DNA from: Candidatus Igneacidithiobacillus taupoensis
GTDB lineage: Bacteria; Pseudomonadota; Gammaproteobacteria; Acidithiobacillales; Acidithiobacillaceae
NCBI GenBank assembly: GCA_021375695.1
Contig: JAEPKX010000001.1
Coordinates: 62,001 to 126,000 of the forward strand
Length of the DNA stretch: 64,000 nucleotides
Direction: 5' to 3'
Part shown: positions 25,058 to 33,926 of the stretch, piece after piece
Position numbering within the stretch: position 1 is the first letter of the stretch
Layout of the letters: every line of letters starts with the position of its first letter
Translations under genes and position numbers: made by a program
The notes under the pieces: model-generated
Databases searched by the model: none
The model's input: only the letters and a program-made list of their open reading frames with translations
Told to the model about the DNA's origin: nothing

Positions 25058-25845
25058 CTCCTCCCCTTGCGTGGCCCTTGCTTGCCCTCTTGGGCCTACT
25101 CATCGGCAGCTTTCTCAATGTGGTGGTTCACCGTCTCCCGCGCGGTGAATCCATTGCCTTTCCCGGATCCCATTGCCCCCATTGTGGCCATTCCCTTGGG
25201 GCCTTAGACAATATTCCGCTACTGAGCTGGATCATCCTGGGCGGCCGCTGTCGCTACTGTCGCGCCGGAATTTCCTGGCGCTATCCTTTAGTAGAAGGGA
25301 GCGCCGCCTTCCTTGCTGTACTCGCCTTGGCCAATGTGGGTTGGCAGTGGCGCTTGCTCCCCGCACTACTTTTCCTCTGGGCACTTCTGAGTCTGACTTT
25401 TATTGACCTGGAAACTTTTTTATTGCCAGACTGGATCACCAAGCCTGGGATGGTCCTGGGACTTCTTCTCAATGCCACGAGCTGGTGGACTCCCGCCTTT
25501 GCCTTTTGTACGCCCCTCGACGCCCTTCTGGGACTTGTGCTGGGCTACGGCCTCCTGCGCGGCTTTGCCGAACTCTATCGCTGGCTGAAAGGACAGGAGG
25601 GGATGGGCCACGGCGATTTCAAACTCCTGGGCATGATTGGCGCCTGGCTGGGCTGGCAAGATATGCTCCTGGCCATCTTTCTTGCGGCCTTGAGCGGTGG
25701 ACTGATCGCTACCTTGATCCTGCTTGCTGGCAAAGGGCGCAACACGGAAATCCCCTTTGGGCCCTATCTCGCCCTGGGTGGGGCATTGATGCTGCTGTGG
25801 CCAAGGCCCATCACGACCTTCTTTTTTCATCTAGGGGTTGCATAA
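25054..25845 (+). CDS. pilD: Prepilin peptidase / N-methyltransferase PilD
   Basis: 263 residues, an integral membrane aspartic protease with about eight spans. Evidence: GSFLNVVVHRLP, two zinc-type CxxC pairs (CPHCGH, CRYC), the first catalytic Asp in SLTFIDLETFLLPD and the GxGDxK-type motif with the second Asp in GMGHGDFKLLGMIGAWLGW. It cleaves leader peptides of type IV prepilins and methylates the new N-terminus. ATG 25054 overlaps the pilR stop. pilD-coaE-zapD is the usual order in gammaproteobacteria. Confidence 0.95.
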   Translation: MTPPLAWPLLALLGLLIGSFLNVVVHRLPRGESIAFPGSHCPHCGHSLGALDNIPLLSWIILGGRCRYCRAGISWRYPLVEGSAAFLAVLALANVGWQWRLLPALLFLWALLSLTFIDLETFLLPDWITKPGMVLGLLLNATSWWTPAFAFCTPLDALLGLVLGYGLLRGFAELYRWLKGQEGMGHGDFKLLGMIGAWLGWQDMLLAIFLAALSGGLIATLILLAGKGRNTEIPFGPYLALGGALMLLWPRPITTFFFHLGVA

Positions 25846-25847
25846 GC

Positions 25848-26426
25848 GTGCACCGAATCGGCTTGACCGGTGGTATTGCCAGCGGTAAAAGCCTTGCCGC
25901 CGAAATTCTGGCAAACCAAGGTGCCAGGATTCTGGATGCCGACCTCATCGCCCGGGAACTGGTTGCCCCCGGGCACCCCAACGTCCACCAGATCGGACAA
26001 TATCTCGGTCCCCAATACCTTTGTGGTCAGACCCTGAACCGGGAGCTCCTACGGCAGCGAATCTTTGCCGATCCCACTGCCAAGGCCTGGCTTGAGCAAC
26101 TCTTGCATCCCCAGATTCGGGCAGAGTTACTTCGACAAAGCAGCCTCCTGGAGGGAGAGGAGCCGGTGATTTGGGTAGTCCCGCTGCTGGTCGAAGGAAA
26201 CTACCAAAAGCTGTTGGATGGGGTGCTGCTGATCGATGCACCCGTTTGGCTACAACGGGAGCGACTGCGGCTGCGCGGTTGGGATCTGGCTACGGCCGGG
26301 CGCGTCATTGCCCAACAAAGCCACGCCGAAGAGCGGAGAAAGATCGCAACCTGGATCATTCCCAATCTCCAAAGCCCAGCGGAACTCTCCAAGCGCCTAC
26401 AACACTGGTGGAAAAGCCTGCGCTGA
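25848..26426 (+). CDS. coaE: Dephospho-CoA kinase
   Basis: 192 residues. GTG at 25848 gives MHRIGLTGGIASGKS, with the P-loop in the standard position, and AGGGG lies about ten bases upstream. Other marks are DADLIARELVAPGHP and the WVVPLLVEGNY region. It phosphorylates the 3' hydroxyl of dephospho-CoA in the last step of coenzyme A synthesis. It follows pilD by two bases. The frame is open far upstream through pilD, which is not coding in this frame. Confidence 0.94.
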   Translation: MHRIGLTGGIASGKSLAAEILANQGARILDADLIARELVAPGHPNVHQIGQYLGPQYLCGQTLNRELLRQRIFADPTAKAWLEQLLHPQIRAELLRQSSLLEGEEPVIWVVPLLVEGNYQKLLDGVLLIDAPVWLQRERLRLRGWDLATAGRVIAQQSHAEERRKIATWIIPNLQSPAELSKRLQHWWKSLR

Positions 26427-26440
26427 GGCTTTGCAGCTTG

Positions 26441-26452
26441 CACAAGCTTGTG
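26441..26452. repeat. Perfect 12-base palindrome between coaE and zapD
   Basis: CACAAGCTTGTG lies in the 61-base gap between coaE and zapD. It may be a protein-binding site or chance. A weak promoter-like pair (TTGCAC at 26438 and TACACT at 26463, spacer 19) overlaps it. Confidence 0.3.
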
Positions 26453-26487
26453 GCACTCTCCTTACACTGCCCTTCGGTAGGACCTTC

Positions 26488-27240
26488 ATGGCTTTCTACG
26501 AATACGCCTTACAGGAACGGATTCGCGCCCTGCTGCGCCTGGAGGATCTTTTTCGCTGCCTCGATCGCGATCTGGCCGATCCCGGCGAATTACGCGGGAT
26601 CTTGCGCAGTTATCTGGAGATCCTGGATTTTTGTCAACGCCCAGAGCTGCGCATGGATCTGCTGCTCGAGCTCGACCAGATCCACCAAAACCTCCAGCAC
26701 TGGTCCCGTTCCAGCCAAACCGACAGCCAAGCCCTCCAACAGTGGGACGAACGCATCCTCGCCCAACAGCAGAAATTACGCAAACAAGCACAAAGCTTTG
26801 GCGAAAGTTTGCGACACCAAGAAATCCTCCAGTTGGCGCGGGGACGACAGGCCGTGGCTGGGGGACTGACCCGTACCGACCTCCCTTTGTTGCGGTTTTT
26901 TGAACAACAAGCACCCAAGATTCGCAGCGACCAATTCGTGCGCTGGCGGCGGGAGCTCGACACCTTGGAAGAGAGTACCCAGCTGATCCTGACCTTTTTA
27001 CGAGAATCCCTGGATGCCCGCGTAGAGCATGCCGAAGGGGGTCGTTTTTCCATGCCCCTGGATCCCCGGCACAGCGTTTCGCTCCTGCGGCTGGAGCTTG
27101 CCGATGACCTGGACGCCTATCCCAAAATCAGCGGGGGAATCCATCGGCTGCATATCCAGTTTCTCTGCTGGATAGACCCAGGTCCCAGCCGCGCGGTAGA
27201 ATCTAGTTTTCCATTCCGCTTGGCCCTGAGCGCCTGTTGA
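26488..27240 (+). CDS. zapD: Cell division protein ZapD
   Basis: 250 residues (YacF family). Matches: N-terminal FYEYALQERIRALLRLEDLF, a helical domain with the LRKQAQSFGESLRHQEI region, FSMPLDPRHSVSLLRLEL and a beta-strand domain ending in PFRLALSAC. ZapD crosslinks FtsZ filaments at the Z-ring. The coaE-zapD neighbourhood is the typical one, although the small yacG gene that often follows is absent. Class I fructose bisphosphatase follows 21 bases later. Confidence 0.92.
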   Translation: MAFYEYALQERIRALLRLEDLFRCLDRDLADPGELRGILRSYLEILDFCQRPELRMDLLLELDQIHQNLQHWSRSSQTDSQALQQWDERILAQQQKLRKQAQSFGESLRHQEILQLARGRQAVAGGLTRTDLPLLRFFEQQAPKIRSDQFVRWRRELDTLEESTQLILTFLRESLDARVEHAEGGRFSMPLDPRHSVSLLRLELADDLDAYPKISGGIHRLHIQFLCWIDPGPSRAVESSFPFRLALSAC

Positions 27241-27261
27241 ATTGTCCCAAAGGACCTGAAA

Positions 27262-28275
27262 ATGCAAATCGGCACTACCTTAAGTCAGTTTATTTTGGAA
27301 GAAACCCGGTTATACCCCAATGCCTCCGGTGATTTTGCGGCATTGCTCAATGACCTTATGGTTGCTTGCAAATACATTGGTTCCCAGGTCTATCGTGGTG
27401 CCCTGGTGGGCGCCCTGGGCAGTGCGGAGACGGGAAATGTCCAGGGCGAAGTGCAAAAGAAGCTGGACGTCATTGCCAATGATGCCATTTTGCATTCCAT
27501 GGACTGGACAGGACATCTGGCAGGTATGGTCTCCGAAGAAGAAGACGGCCCCTACGCCATCCCTGCCGGAATCCCGCGGGGTAAGTATCTCCTGCTTTTT
27601 GATCCGCTCGATGGCTCCAGCAATATCGATGTGGGGATCAGCGTCGGCACGATCTTTAGCATCCTCAAAGCCCCGACCCCGGGCAAGGATGCCTGCCTGG
27701 AGGACTTTCTGCAGCCCGGCACCCAGCAGGTCTGTGCGGGCTACGCCCTCTACGGCTCCAGCAATATGCTCGTGTACAGTACCGGTTACGGGGTCAATGG
27801 CTTTACCTTACTCCCCGAGATTGGGGAATACCTCCTTACCCATCAGCAGATGCGTATTGCCGAAGACACCAGCGAATATGCCATCAACATGAGCAATTAC
27901 CGGCACTGGGAGTCCCCCGTGCAGCGCTATATTGATGAACTTCAGCAGGGCAAGAGCGGACCACGCCAACGGGACTTTAACATGCGCTGGGTCGGCTCCA
28001 TGGTTGCCGATGTTCATCGCATCCTCTGTCGGGGGGGGATCTTTCTGTATCCCTTCGACACCCGGGATCCCCAAAAACCGGGCAAACTCCGCTTACTCTA
28101 CGAGGCCAATCCCATGAGTTTCCTCATCGAACAGGCGGGTGGTGCCGCCAGTACCGGAAGACAGCGGATTCTCGAGATCCAGCCCGAGAGTTTACATCAG
28201 CGGGTCCCGGTGATTCTGGGGGCCAAAAACGAAGTACAACGGCTCATTGCATATTACTCCGAAAATCCACGGTAG
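27262..28275 (+). CDS. fbp: Fructose-1,6-bisphosphatase class I
   Basis: 337 residues. The metal-binding core is seen in SEEEDG and [23 protein letters not shown], with the substrate-site region [13 protein letters not shown] and [15 protein letters not shown]. It hydrolyses fructose-1,6-bisphosphate, serving gluconeogenesis and the Calvin cycle. A second enzyme with this activity, of the unrelated GlpX class, is encoded in the Calvin block at 61254. It is the last gene of the plus-strand run. Confidence 0.95.
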   Translation: MQIGTTLSQFILEETRLYPNASGDFAALLNDLMVACKYIGSQVYRGALVGALGSAETGNVQGEVQKKLDVIANDAILHSMDWTGHLAGMVSEEEDGPYAIPAGIPRGKYLLLFDPLDGSSNIDVGISVGTIFSILKAPTPGKDACLEDFLQPGTQQVCAGYALYGSSNMLVYSTGYGVNGFTLLPEIGEYLLTHQQMRIAEDTSEYAINMSNYRHWESPVQRYIDELQQGKSGPRQRDFNMRWVGSMVADVHRILCRGGIFLYPFDTRDPQKPGKLRLLYEANPMSFLIEQAGGAASTGRQRILEIQPESLHQRVPVILGAKNEVQRLIAYYSENPR

Positions 28276-28283
28276 CATTCCAG

Positions 28284-28320
28284 AAAAAACCCCTGAAGTC
28301 TGGCTGACTTCCGGGGTTCT
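28284..28320 (-). terminator. Rho-independent terminator of the TraT-like gene
   Basis: Inverted arms at 28288-28300 and 28306-28318 form a 13-base stem (one mismatch) with a five-base loop. On the minus strand the stem is followed by a T run (the six A at 28284-28289 on the plus strand), the correct orientation for the gene ending at 28346. On the plus strand there is no T run, so it is at best a weak block to transcription leaving fbp. Confidence 0.8.
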
Positions 28321-28345
28321 CCAACACTAGCGCAGGCGCTGGGCC

Positions 28346-29092
28346 TTAGAGGATCCCAGAGATCGAGTGCACCAGTTGAGCCTGCAGCACTGGCAACGCC
28401 TTGTTAAATGATAGATTCACCTGATTGGCCGTAGAGACAATCCGGGTACGGTAATCTATCCAATGGCCCTCGCCAGAAATTTGCTGGGTGGTGGTCGTAC
28501 TGGTTCCCTGTTGCAGATTGGCATTGGTCTGTTGCTGCACAGCCTGCTTGCTTCGCACGGCAACCTGAACGTCGGTGATCATGGCGTAGGTGGTATTTTT
28601 TACCAAAGAGTCGGCGACCAGACCGATGGCACCTCCCACCAGGGCCCCAGCGCCAGTACTCGTCCAGTTATGGCCAATGACCGCGCCCGCTGCCGCACCA
28701 AAGGCCGCGCCACCATAGCCATTGCTAAGGGATTCCCTGGCCGCTGCCTCTGCCATCTTGCCAACGGACAGAACATTGATTTGCAATAAATAATGCGCTT
28801 GGTTATAGGGGACGATGCGGTAGCCTTGATTGGTCAGGTTCGCGTCGATTTCCTGCTCAAGGGCGGCAACGTTGAGGTTCTTGTCGGAGGTATTTTTGAA
28901 CTGCACATAGACCGTCTGTTCCGATGGCGGCACAGGATTGAGAAATATCGTATTGGACATCTTGGTTTGCACTTCCAGATCTTTGTGCTCCAAGGCCACC
29001 TGGGTGGCAGCACAACCAGAAAGGGCGACAGCAGAACCTGCCAGCAGACCATATCCCAACAAACGGAACGAAGAACTACGCAGAACAGACAT
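28346..29092 (-). CDS. TraT family outer-membrane lipoprotein
   Basis: 248 residues. There is a lipoprotein signal peptide with lipobox LSGC (Cys27). The mature part follows plasmid TraT closely: LEVQTKMSNTIFL, VQFKNTSDKN, NGYGGAAFGAAAGAVIG, MITDVQVAVRSK, TRIVSTANQVNL and the terminal QLVHSISGIL. F-plasmid TraT blocks redundant conjugation and confers serum resistance. Here it is a stand-alone chromosomal gene with its own promoter and terminator and no conjugation genes nearby. The Gly/Ala-rich central segment (about 120-150) may insert in the membrane. Confidence 0.9.
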   Translation of the reverse strand: MSVLRSSSFRLLGYGLLAGSAVALSGCAATQVALEHKDLEVQTKMSNTIFLNPVPPSEQTVYVQFKNTSDKNLNVAALEQEIDANLTNQGYRIVPYNQAHYLLQINVLSVGKMAEAAARESLSNGYGGAAFGAAAGAVIGHNWTSTGAGALVGGAIGLVADSLVKNTTYAMITDVQVAVRSKQAVQQQTNANLQQGTSTTTTQQISGEGHWIDYRTRIVSTANQVNLSFNKALPVLQAQLVHSISGIL

Positions 29093-29153
29093 GTTTCCTC
29101 CAGAAACGAGGACCTTGCGGCCACAGTTAAGAATGTTACTTTTTCGTCCCGGA

Positions 29154-29181
29154 ATTTTAGAAGATAATGGGTAACTTGCAA
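29154..29181 (-). promoter_or_regulatory. Candidate sigma70 promoter for the TraT-like gene
   Basis: Read on the minus strand, TTGCAA (29176-29181) and TAAAAT (29154-29159) are 16 bases apart. The TraT-like ATG lies about 60 bases downstream with GAGGA as ribosome site. The surrounding 152-base divergent region towards sspB is AT-rich relative to its flanks. I could not choose a good promoter for sspB within it. Confidence 0.45.
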
Positions 29182-29244
29182 AGCGCTCATAAACTTATCT
29201 TGCCAATTCTGGAAATTGATCTAAATTTACCAAGGAGTCAGTCA

Positions 29245-29655
29245 ATGCATGGGGGTCTGCAATTGTTACCTGAATCCGCCAAGCCCCATCTGTTGGGAGC
29301 TGTATACAGCTGGTGTGTTGAGCAGGGTTTAACGCCACACATTGTGGTGCTGGTGGACTACCCAGGGGTGGAGGTCCCGGCTGGTTATGCACGTGATGGC
29401 AAAATCGTCCTCAACATCTCTCCCTCGGCAACCCACGGGCTGGTCTTTCAGGATTCCTGGATTCACTTTCAGGCTCGCTTTGGCGGAGTAGGGCGAAAAA
29501 TCAGCATACCTATGGCTGCCATAGTGGCCATCTATGCGGCCGAAACCCAGGAGGGAATGGGCTTTGCTGAACCGGTGATCCCACGAGAGAATATCGTCCA
29601 AGCCGACGTGCCCTCCACCGCCGAAAAAAAACCAGGACTGCGAGTCATCAAATGA
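29245..29655 (+). CDS. sspB: ClpXP specificity-enhancing factor SspB
   Basis: 136 residues. The fold is recognised from the N-terminal helix PHLLGAVYSWCVEQGLTPHIVV, VPAGYARDGKIVLNISPSA and the strand FQARFGGVGRKISIPMAAIVAIYA. The flexible tail ends in PGLRVIK, the ClpX-docking peptide. SspB tethers ssrA-tagged proteins to ClpXP. ATG 29245 has AAGGAG seven bases upstream. The frame extends upstream to 29167 without similarity. The usual partner sspA is not next to it. Confidence 0.93.
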   Translation: MHGGLQLLPESAKPHLLGAVYSWCVEQGLTPHIVVLVDYPGVEVPAGYARDGKIVLNISPSATHGLVFQDSWIHFQARFGGVGRKISIPMAAIVAIYAAETQEGMGFAEPVIPRENIVQADVPSTAEKKPGLRVIK

Positions 29656-30323
29656 AACTCTGCATCGGCGTTTGTACAGTTGTTTCCTGCTGCCTGCTGC
29701 CGTTGACTGCCTTGGCCGATATTTACGCTTATACTGGTGCCGATGGGGTCATTCACCTAACCAATGTTCCCCAGGGCAACAAGCGCTATCGCCTGGTCAT
29801 GAAAACCCCCAAAATTCCTGTGGCGGTAGCACGAGCCGATTACAACCCCATTGCCAAAGCCAAGTTGCAACCCATTGTCCAGGCCAGTGCCCAGCAATAT
29901 GGCGTCAGTCCTGCGTTACTCAACGCTGTCATCACTGTCGAATCAGGTTTCAACGCCGGCGCCGTATCTCCCAAAGGGGCCATGGGTCTTATGCAGCTCA
30001 TGCCCGCCACCGCCCTTCGTTTTGGCGCCAACGACCCCTTCAATCCTGCGGAAAACATCCGCGCCGGGACCGCCTATCTTGCCGAGCTCCTTCATCGTTT
30101 CAATGGCGATCTGCACCTAGCCTTGGCCGCGTACAATGCCGGCAGCCAAGCGGTCATCCAGGCTGGCTACCATATCCCCCCTTTTCCTGAGACCCAAAAC
30201 TACGTCCCCAGGGTAATGGCCTATTTTCACAAATACCAAGGCGGCGCCGACCTATCGGCCCCATCACCCATCGGCACGGAAAGTAGCTGGGTAAAGCCTA
30301 TTATTCAGATATCCAGTCCATAG
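29652..30323 (+). CDS. Secreted lytic transglycosylase with N-terminal DUF4124-like domain
   Basis: 223 residues. A signal peptide (1-22, ending ALA) is followed by a short DUF4124-like segment (DIYAYTGADGVIHLTNVP) and an SLT domain (about 70-200) with the catalytic Glu97 in VITVESGFN, then GAMGLMQLMPATA and AAYNAGSQAV. It cleaves MurNAc-GlcNAc bonds with formation of 1,6-anhydro-MurNAc, the compound AnmK later processes. It overlaps sspB by four bases and the convergent fis gene by 19. Confidence 0.9.
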   Translation: MKLCIGVCTVVSCCLLPLTALADIYAYTGADGVIHLTNVPQGNKRYRLVMKTPKIPVAVARADYNPIAKAKLQPIVQASAQQYGVSPALLNAVITVESGFNAGAVSPKGAMGLMQLMPATALRFGANDPFNPAENIRAGTAYLAELLHRFNGDLHLALAAYNAGSQAVIQAGYHIPPFPETQNYVPRVMAYFHKYQGGADLSAPSPIGTESSWVKPIIQISSP

Positions 30324-30553
30324 TGCTGCAATTTTTTGCGCAGGGTATTGCGGTTAATCCCCAAACATTGGGCAGCCAACCCCCGATGCCCATGGCAATG
30401 TTCCATCACCTTTTCAAGCACCGCCCGTTCCGCTTCCTCGAGGACTCGCTGGTAAAGATCTACGGCAGGTTGATCGCCCAAATCAGTGAAATACTGCTCT
30501 ACTTCCTGCCGGACGCAATCTCGCAAACTTGTTCGCAGGTTCTGATTGCTCAT
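30305..30553 (-). CDS. fis: Fis family nucleoid protein
   Basis: 82 residues. The C-terminal helix-turn-helix HGHRGLAAQCLGINRNTLRKKLQHYGLDI is the Fis signature. The N-terminal part is shorter than in E. coli Fis (98 residues) and lacks most of the beta-hairpin arms, as in many non-enteric Fis proteins. It acts as a DNA-bending nucleoid protein and transcription factor. It is the last gene of the aroQ-accB-accC-prmA-DUF3426-fis run. The dusB gene that often precedes fis is absent. Confidence 0.92.
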   Translation of the reverse strand: MSNQNLRTSLRDCVRQEVEQYFTDLGDQPAVDLYQRVLEEAERAVLEKVMEHCHGHRGLAAQCLGINRNTLRKKLQHYGLDI

Positions 30554-30557
30554 GAAA

Positions 30558-31202
30558 TCAGGGTTGGGTCAGCAAGGTGACTTGATAACCAGCAGCAGCC
30601 ACAAGCCCTGGCCCTTGCAACACAAAAGTCGCAAGCTTGCCAGGCAGGAAACCATCCTCTGCCTGGACAGTAGCCGGCAAATATTGCGCAGGGGTGTAGG
30701 TCAAGGTTCGAATCGTTGAACCATAAGCATTGCTTAACACCACCTGGATGACCGGATACCGCTGTACCATACCCGAATGGTTTGCGAGTTCCCCCCGGAT
30801 GACGACAAGATGGTTGGGAAGGGGAGTAACGCTACTTTTGACAATGATCAAATCTCGGTTCGGACCAGGCCAGGGATTGCTTACCCCCAAACTATGGGAA
30901 ATATGAAGAATGCTGGAGCGAATTGGAGCAGAGGTCGCCAGGTAGGCATAGCTTCTGGTCCACCAAAGAACCTGGACGATCAATATGAAAAGTAACAGGA
31001 AAATGATCAGCAGGAGAAAAAATCTGCCCAAGGAAGAGCCTTCTCCTCGTTCCCGGTCAAAGGTCTTCGCCAAAGCAGGAGCAGAAACGGGTAGTTCAAA
31101 GACCTGGCCACAGACGCTACAGCGCAACAGACCTTGGTGTTCTTCGACAGCCAGGGGATCGACAGCAAAGGTCGATTCACAGCGGGGACACTGAACTTCC
31201 AT
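30558..31202 (-). CDS. Zinc-ribbon and DUF3426 membrane protein
   Basis: 214 residues. An N-terminal zinc ribbon has CPRCESTF and CSVCGQVF (two CxxC pairs, about residues 5-33). There is one membrane span (about 60-80) and a C-terminal DUF3426 domain with an immunoglobulin-like strand pattern (LVVIRGELANHSGMVQRYPVIQV). Proteins of this type are widespread beside prmA in proteobacteria, without a known molecular role. Its start overlaps the end of prmA by 26 bases and it ends four bases before fis. Confidence 0.85.
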   Translation of the reverse strand: MEVQCPRCESTFAVDPLAVEEHQGLLRCSVCGQVFELPVSAPALAKTFDRERGEGSSLGRFFLLLIIFLLLFILIVQVLWWTRSYAYLATSAPIRSSILHISHSLGVSNPWPGPNRDLIIVKSSVTPLPNHLVVIRGELANHSGMVQRYPVIQVVLSNAYGSTIRTLTYTPAQYLPATVQAEDGFLPGKLATFVLQGPGLVAAAGYQVTLLTQP

Positions 31203-32082
31203 GGATCTCTCCAGTTATGCGGGTTCCCGACAACAGCGACCAATCCTCTTGCCGCGCTGTCGGAGCAAAAGAAAAGTTGGCCTGGTAGGCAGTCTGCACC
31301 GCCTCTTCCTGCTCATGCAAGAGACCAGAGAGGACGAGGGCAGCCCCGGGTTGTGAAAACGCCGTAAGGGTAGGTGCCAGGGTAATGAGGGGCCCGGCCA
31401 AGATATTTGCCAGCACCACGGAATACTGGGCGACGGGCGCTTCCTCGGGGAGGAACAGCTGCAAACGCTCCCCAACACCATTCCGCTCAGCGTTCTCCCT
31501 GGCCACTTCCAGGGCAACGGGATCGGTGTCGACCCCCACCGCCTGTTTGGCGCCCAGGAGCAACGCAGCAATAGCCAATACCCCCGATCCGCAGCCATAG
31601 TCCAACACCGACTCGTTACCGATAATATGCGCACTGAGCCAGCGCAAACAAAGCGCAGTGGTCGGATGGGCACCCGTACCAAAAGCCCTGCCGGGGTCCA
31701 GGTGAAGCACGAGTGTGCCCTCGGGTGCCGCATCCCAATGGGGAGCCACCCAGATCCGCCCAAAGGACTGGGCCGGAAAGGCTGCCTGGGTACGCGCAAC
31801 CCAATCCTCCGCAGGCAAGTACCGCACCTGACTGTGCAGGTCCTGCCAATGGGGCTGGGAACGGAGTTTCTCGATTTGCGCCTGGGCTTCCTTCGTATCC
31901 GGAAAAAGGGCTTCACAACGGCTCCGTGACCAGAGTACGCCACCCTCAAAGATTGGTTCTTCGGTATCTTCTTCCAACCAGCTCACGGCCTCGGCACCGG
32001 CAGCCAGCAATTCGGCTTCCAGCATCGCGGCATCCGTTGCCCGAACCTGAAGCGAGAGCTGCCACCAGCGAGATTCGCTCAT
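31177..32082 (-). CDS. prmA: Ribosomal protein L11 methyltransferase
   Basis: 301 residues. N-terminal substrate-recognition domain (WWQLSLQV ... [20 protein letters not shown]), then the SAM-dependent domain with [41 protein letters not shown] and [10 protein letters not shown]. It trimethylates several residues of ribosomal protein L11. The start overlaps the accC stop by four bases (ATGA). The accBC-prmA arrangement is a common proteobacterial neighbourhood. Confidence 0.94.
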   Translation of the reverse strand: MSESRWWQLSLQVRATDAAMLEAELLAAGAEAVSWLEEDTEEPIFEGGVLWSRSRCEALFPDTKEAQAQIEKLRSQPHWQDLHSQVRYLPAEDWVARTQAAFPAQSFGRIWVAPHWDAAPEGTLVLHLDPGRAFGTGAHPTTALCLRWLSAHIIGNESVLDYGCGSGVLAIAALLLGAKQAVGVDTDPVALEVARENAERNGVGERLQLFLPEEAPVAQYSVVLANILAGPLITLAPTLTAFSQPGAALVLSGLLHEQEEAVQTAYQANFSFAPTARQEDWSLLSGTRITGEIHGSSVSPL

Positions 32083-33425
32083 TGCTCTAAGAGGGCTTCC
32101 AGGTAATGAATGTGCACCCCCCCTGCAGCAAATTGTGCATCTTCCAGCACCCGTCGATGCAAAGGAAGGTTGCTTTGAATGCCTTCGATGCTGATCTCCC
32201 GCAAGGCGCTGCGTAAGCGGGCCAGGGCCTCGGCCCGATCGGTACCATAGGCAATAAGCTTGCCAATCATGGAATCATAAAAGGGCGGTACCTTATAGCC
32301 ACTGTAGATATGGCTATCCACACGAATGCCAGGCCCCCCTGGAGGGTGCCAGGCTGTGATCAGTCCCGGTGATGGAATGAATCGAGCAGGATCTTCGGCA
32401 TTGAGGCGGCACTCCAGGGCATGACCTTGCCAACGAATATCTTCTTGGCGCAGCCAGAGCTCTTCTCCTGCCGCCACCCGAATCTGGGCCTTGACGATGT
32501 CGATGCCAGTAATCAACTCGGTGACGGGATGCTCCACCTGAACCCTGGTGTTCATTTCAATGAAAAAGAAGGTTTCGCTCAGGGGGTCATAGAGAAACTC
32601 AATGGTTCCCACGCCCCGATAACCCACATCCTGGCACGCGTTGACAACCGCCTGGCCCATGGTCATTCGTTGCTTTGGGCTGATCCCTGGGGCGGGTGCT
32701 TCTTCGATGACCTTTTGGTGGCGCCGTTGTACGGAACAGTCCCGTTCTCCCAGATGGACACAATGACCAAAGCCATCGCAAAGCACCTGAAATTCAATGT
32801 GCCGTGGAGTTTCCAGGAACTTCTCCATGTAGAGGGCGGGATTGCCAAAGGCCCGGGCGGCTTCGGCGCTGGTCAGACTGACGGCGTTGAGCAAATGGGC
32901 CTCCGTGTGCACCACCCGCATTCCCCGTCCACCGCCACCACCCGCGGCCTTCAGAATGACCGGATAACCAATCTCGCGGGCGAGACGCTGGATCTCGGCA
33001 GGGTCTTCGGGCAGAGGCCCGTCTGAACCCGGTACGCAGGGCACACCCGCCTTGCGCATGGCCGCCTTGGCAGCAATTTTGTCACCCATCAAGCGAATGG
33101 TTTCGGGACGGGGACCAATAAAAACAAAACCACTGCGTTCCACCCGCTCGGCAAAATCGGCATTCTCCGAGAGAAAGCCAAAACCCGGATGGATGGCCTC
33201 GGCATCGGTGACCTCGGCCGCAGCAATGACTGCCGGAATATTCAGATAACTTTTGTCGGATGGGGCCGGACCAATGCACACCGACTCATCGGCAAGTTTC
33301 ACATGCATCAAATCCCGATCGGGTTCCGAGTGGACAGCAACGGTTCGAATACCCATTTCGCGGCATGCCCGTTGGACCCGCAGCGCAATCTCGCCCCGAT
33401 TGGCAATGAGGATCTTGCCAAACAT
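32079..33425 (-). CDS. accC: Acetyl-CoA carboxylase, biotin carboxylase subunit
   Basis: 448 residues, the same length class as E. coli AccC. Evidence: N-terminal [14 protein letters not shown], the ATP-grasp lid [13 protein letters not shown], and the catalytic region [22 protein letters not shown]. It carboxylates biotin on AccB, the first half reaction of malonyl-CoA synthesis. ATG 33425 was chosen by alignment. The upstream extension of the open frame has no similarity. It lies one base after accB. Confidence 0.96.
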   Translation of the reverse strand: MFGKILIANRGEIALRVQRACREMGIRTVAVHSEPDRDLMHVKLADESVCIGPAPSDKSYLNIPAVIAAAEVTDAEAIHPGFGFLSENADFAERVERSGFVFIGPRPETIRLMGDKIAAKAAMRKAGVPCVPGSDGPLPEDPAEIQRLAREIGYPVILKAAGGGGGRGMRVVHTEAHLLNAVSLTSAEAARAFGNPALYMEKFLETPRHIEFQVLCDGFGHCVHLGERDCSVQRRHQKVIEEAPAPGISPKQRMTMGQAVVNACQDVGYRGVGTIEFLYDPLSETFFFIEMNTRVQVEHPVTELITGIDIVKAQIRVAAGEELWLRQEDIRWQGHALECRLNAEDPARFIPSPGLITAWHPPGGPGIRVDSHIYSGYKVPPFYDSMIGKLIAYGTDRAEALARLRSALREISIEGIQSNLPLHRRVLEDAQFAAGGVHIHYLEALLEQ

Positions 33426-33426
33426 C

Positions 33427-33903
33427 TCAGGACTCAGGGGCAATAATGAAAAGGGGCTCGCCGTACTCCACTGGCTGCCCATTGCTGACCAGAATCTTGA
33501 GTACCTTCCCGCCAATGTCGGCCTCGATCTCGTTGAGCAACTTCATTGCTTCGATGATGCAAAGGGTCTGTCCGGCCTTCACCATGGAGCCTTCCTCCAC
33601 AAAAGGCGGGGCTTCTGGCGAGGGAGCCCGATAAAAGGTACCGACCATGGGCGACTTGATCATGTACCCCTCGGGCTGGGCAGTGCTATCCGGGGAAGGT
33701 GCTGCTGCAGGAGCAGGGGCGGCAACCGAGGGCACCGCTACACCTGGAAGAGGTGTGGGCTGATGATAGACCAGAGGCGAAGAAGCTGTCGGCGCAGCGT
33801 GGCGGCTGATGCGGACCTTGCTATCCCCCTCGACCACCTCGATCTCGTCAATGGAGCTTTTCTCCAAAAGATCCGTCAATCGCCGGATGAATTGAAAATC
33901 CAT
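33427..33903 (-). CDS. accB: Acetyl-CoA carboxylase biotin carboxyl carrier protein
   Basis: 158 residues. The N-terminal dimerisation segment ([21 protein letters not shown]) is followed by a Pro/Ala-rich linker and the biotinyl domain, with the biotinylated Lys in [12 protein letters not shown] and the thumb region [18 protein letters not shown]. It carries CO2 between AccC and the carboxyltransferase AccAD. It sits between aroQ and accC in the common order aroQ-accB-accC. Confidence 0.96.
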   Translation of the reverse strand: MDFQFIRRLTDLLEKSSIDEIEVVEGDSKVRISRHAAPTASSPLVYHQPTPLPGVAVPSVAAPAPAAAPSPDSTAQPEGYMIKSPMVGTFYRAPSPEAPPFVEEGSMVKAGQTLCIIEAMKLLNEIEADIGGKVLKILVSNGQPVEYGEPLFIIAPES

Positions 33904-33926
33904 ATGCTCTATTCCTTCGAAAGAAT

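Noticed and set aside
29200-29227. TTGCCA and TAAATT as the sspB promoter
   Set aside because: Spacing is acceptable, but the transcript would start inside the sspB ribosome site, so these hexamers are unlikely to be used.
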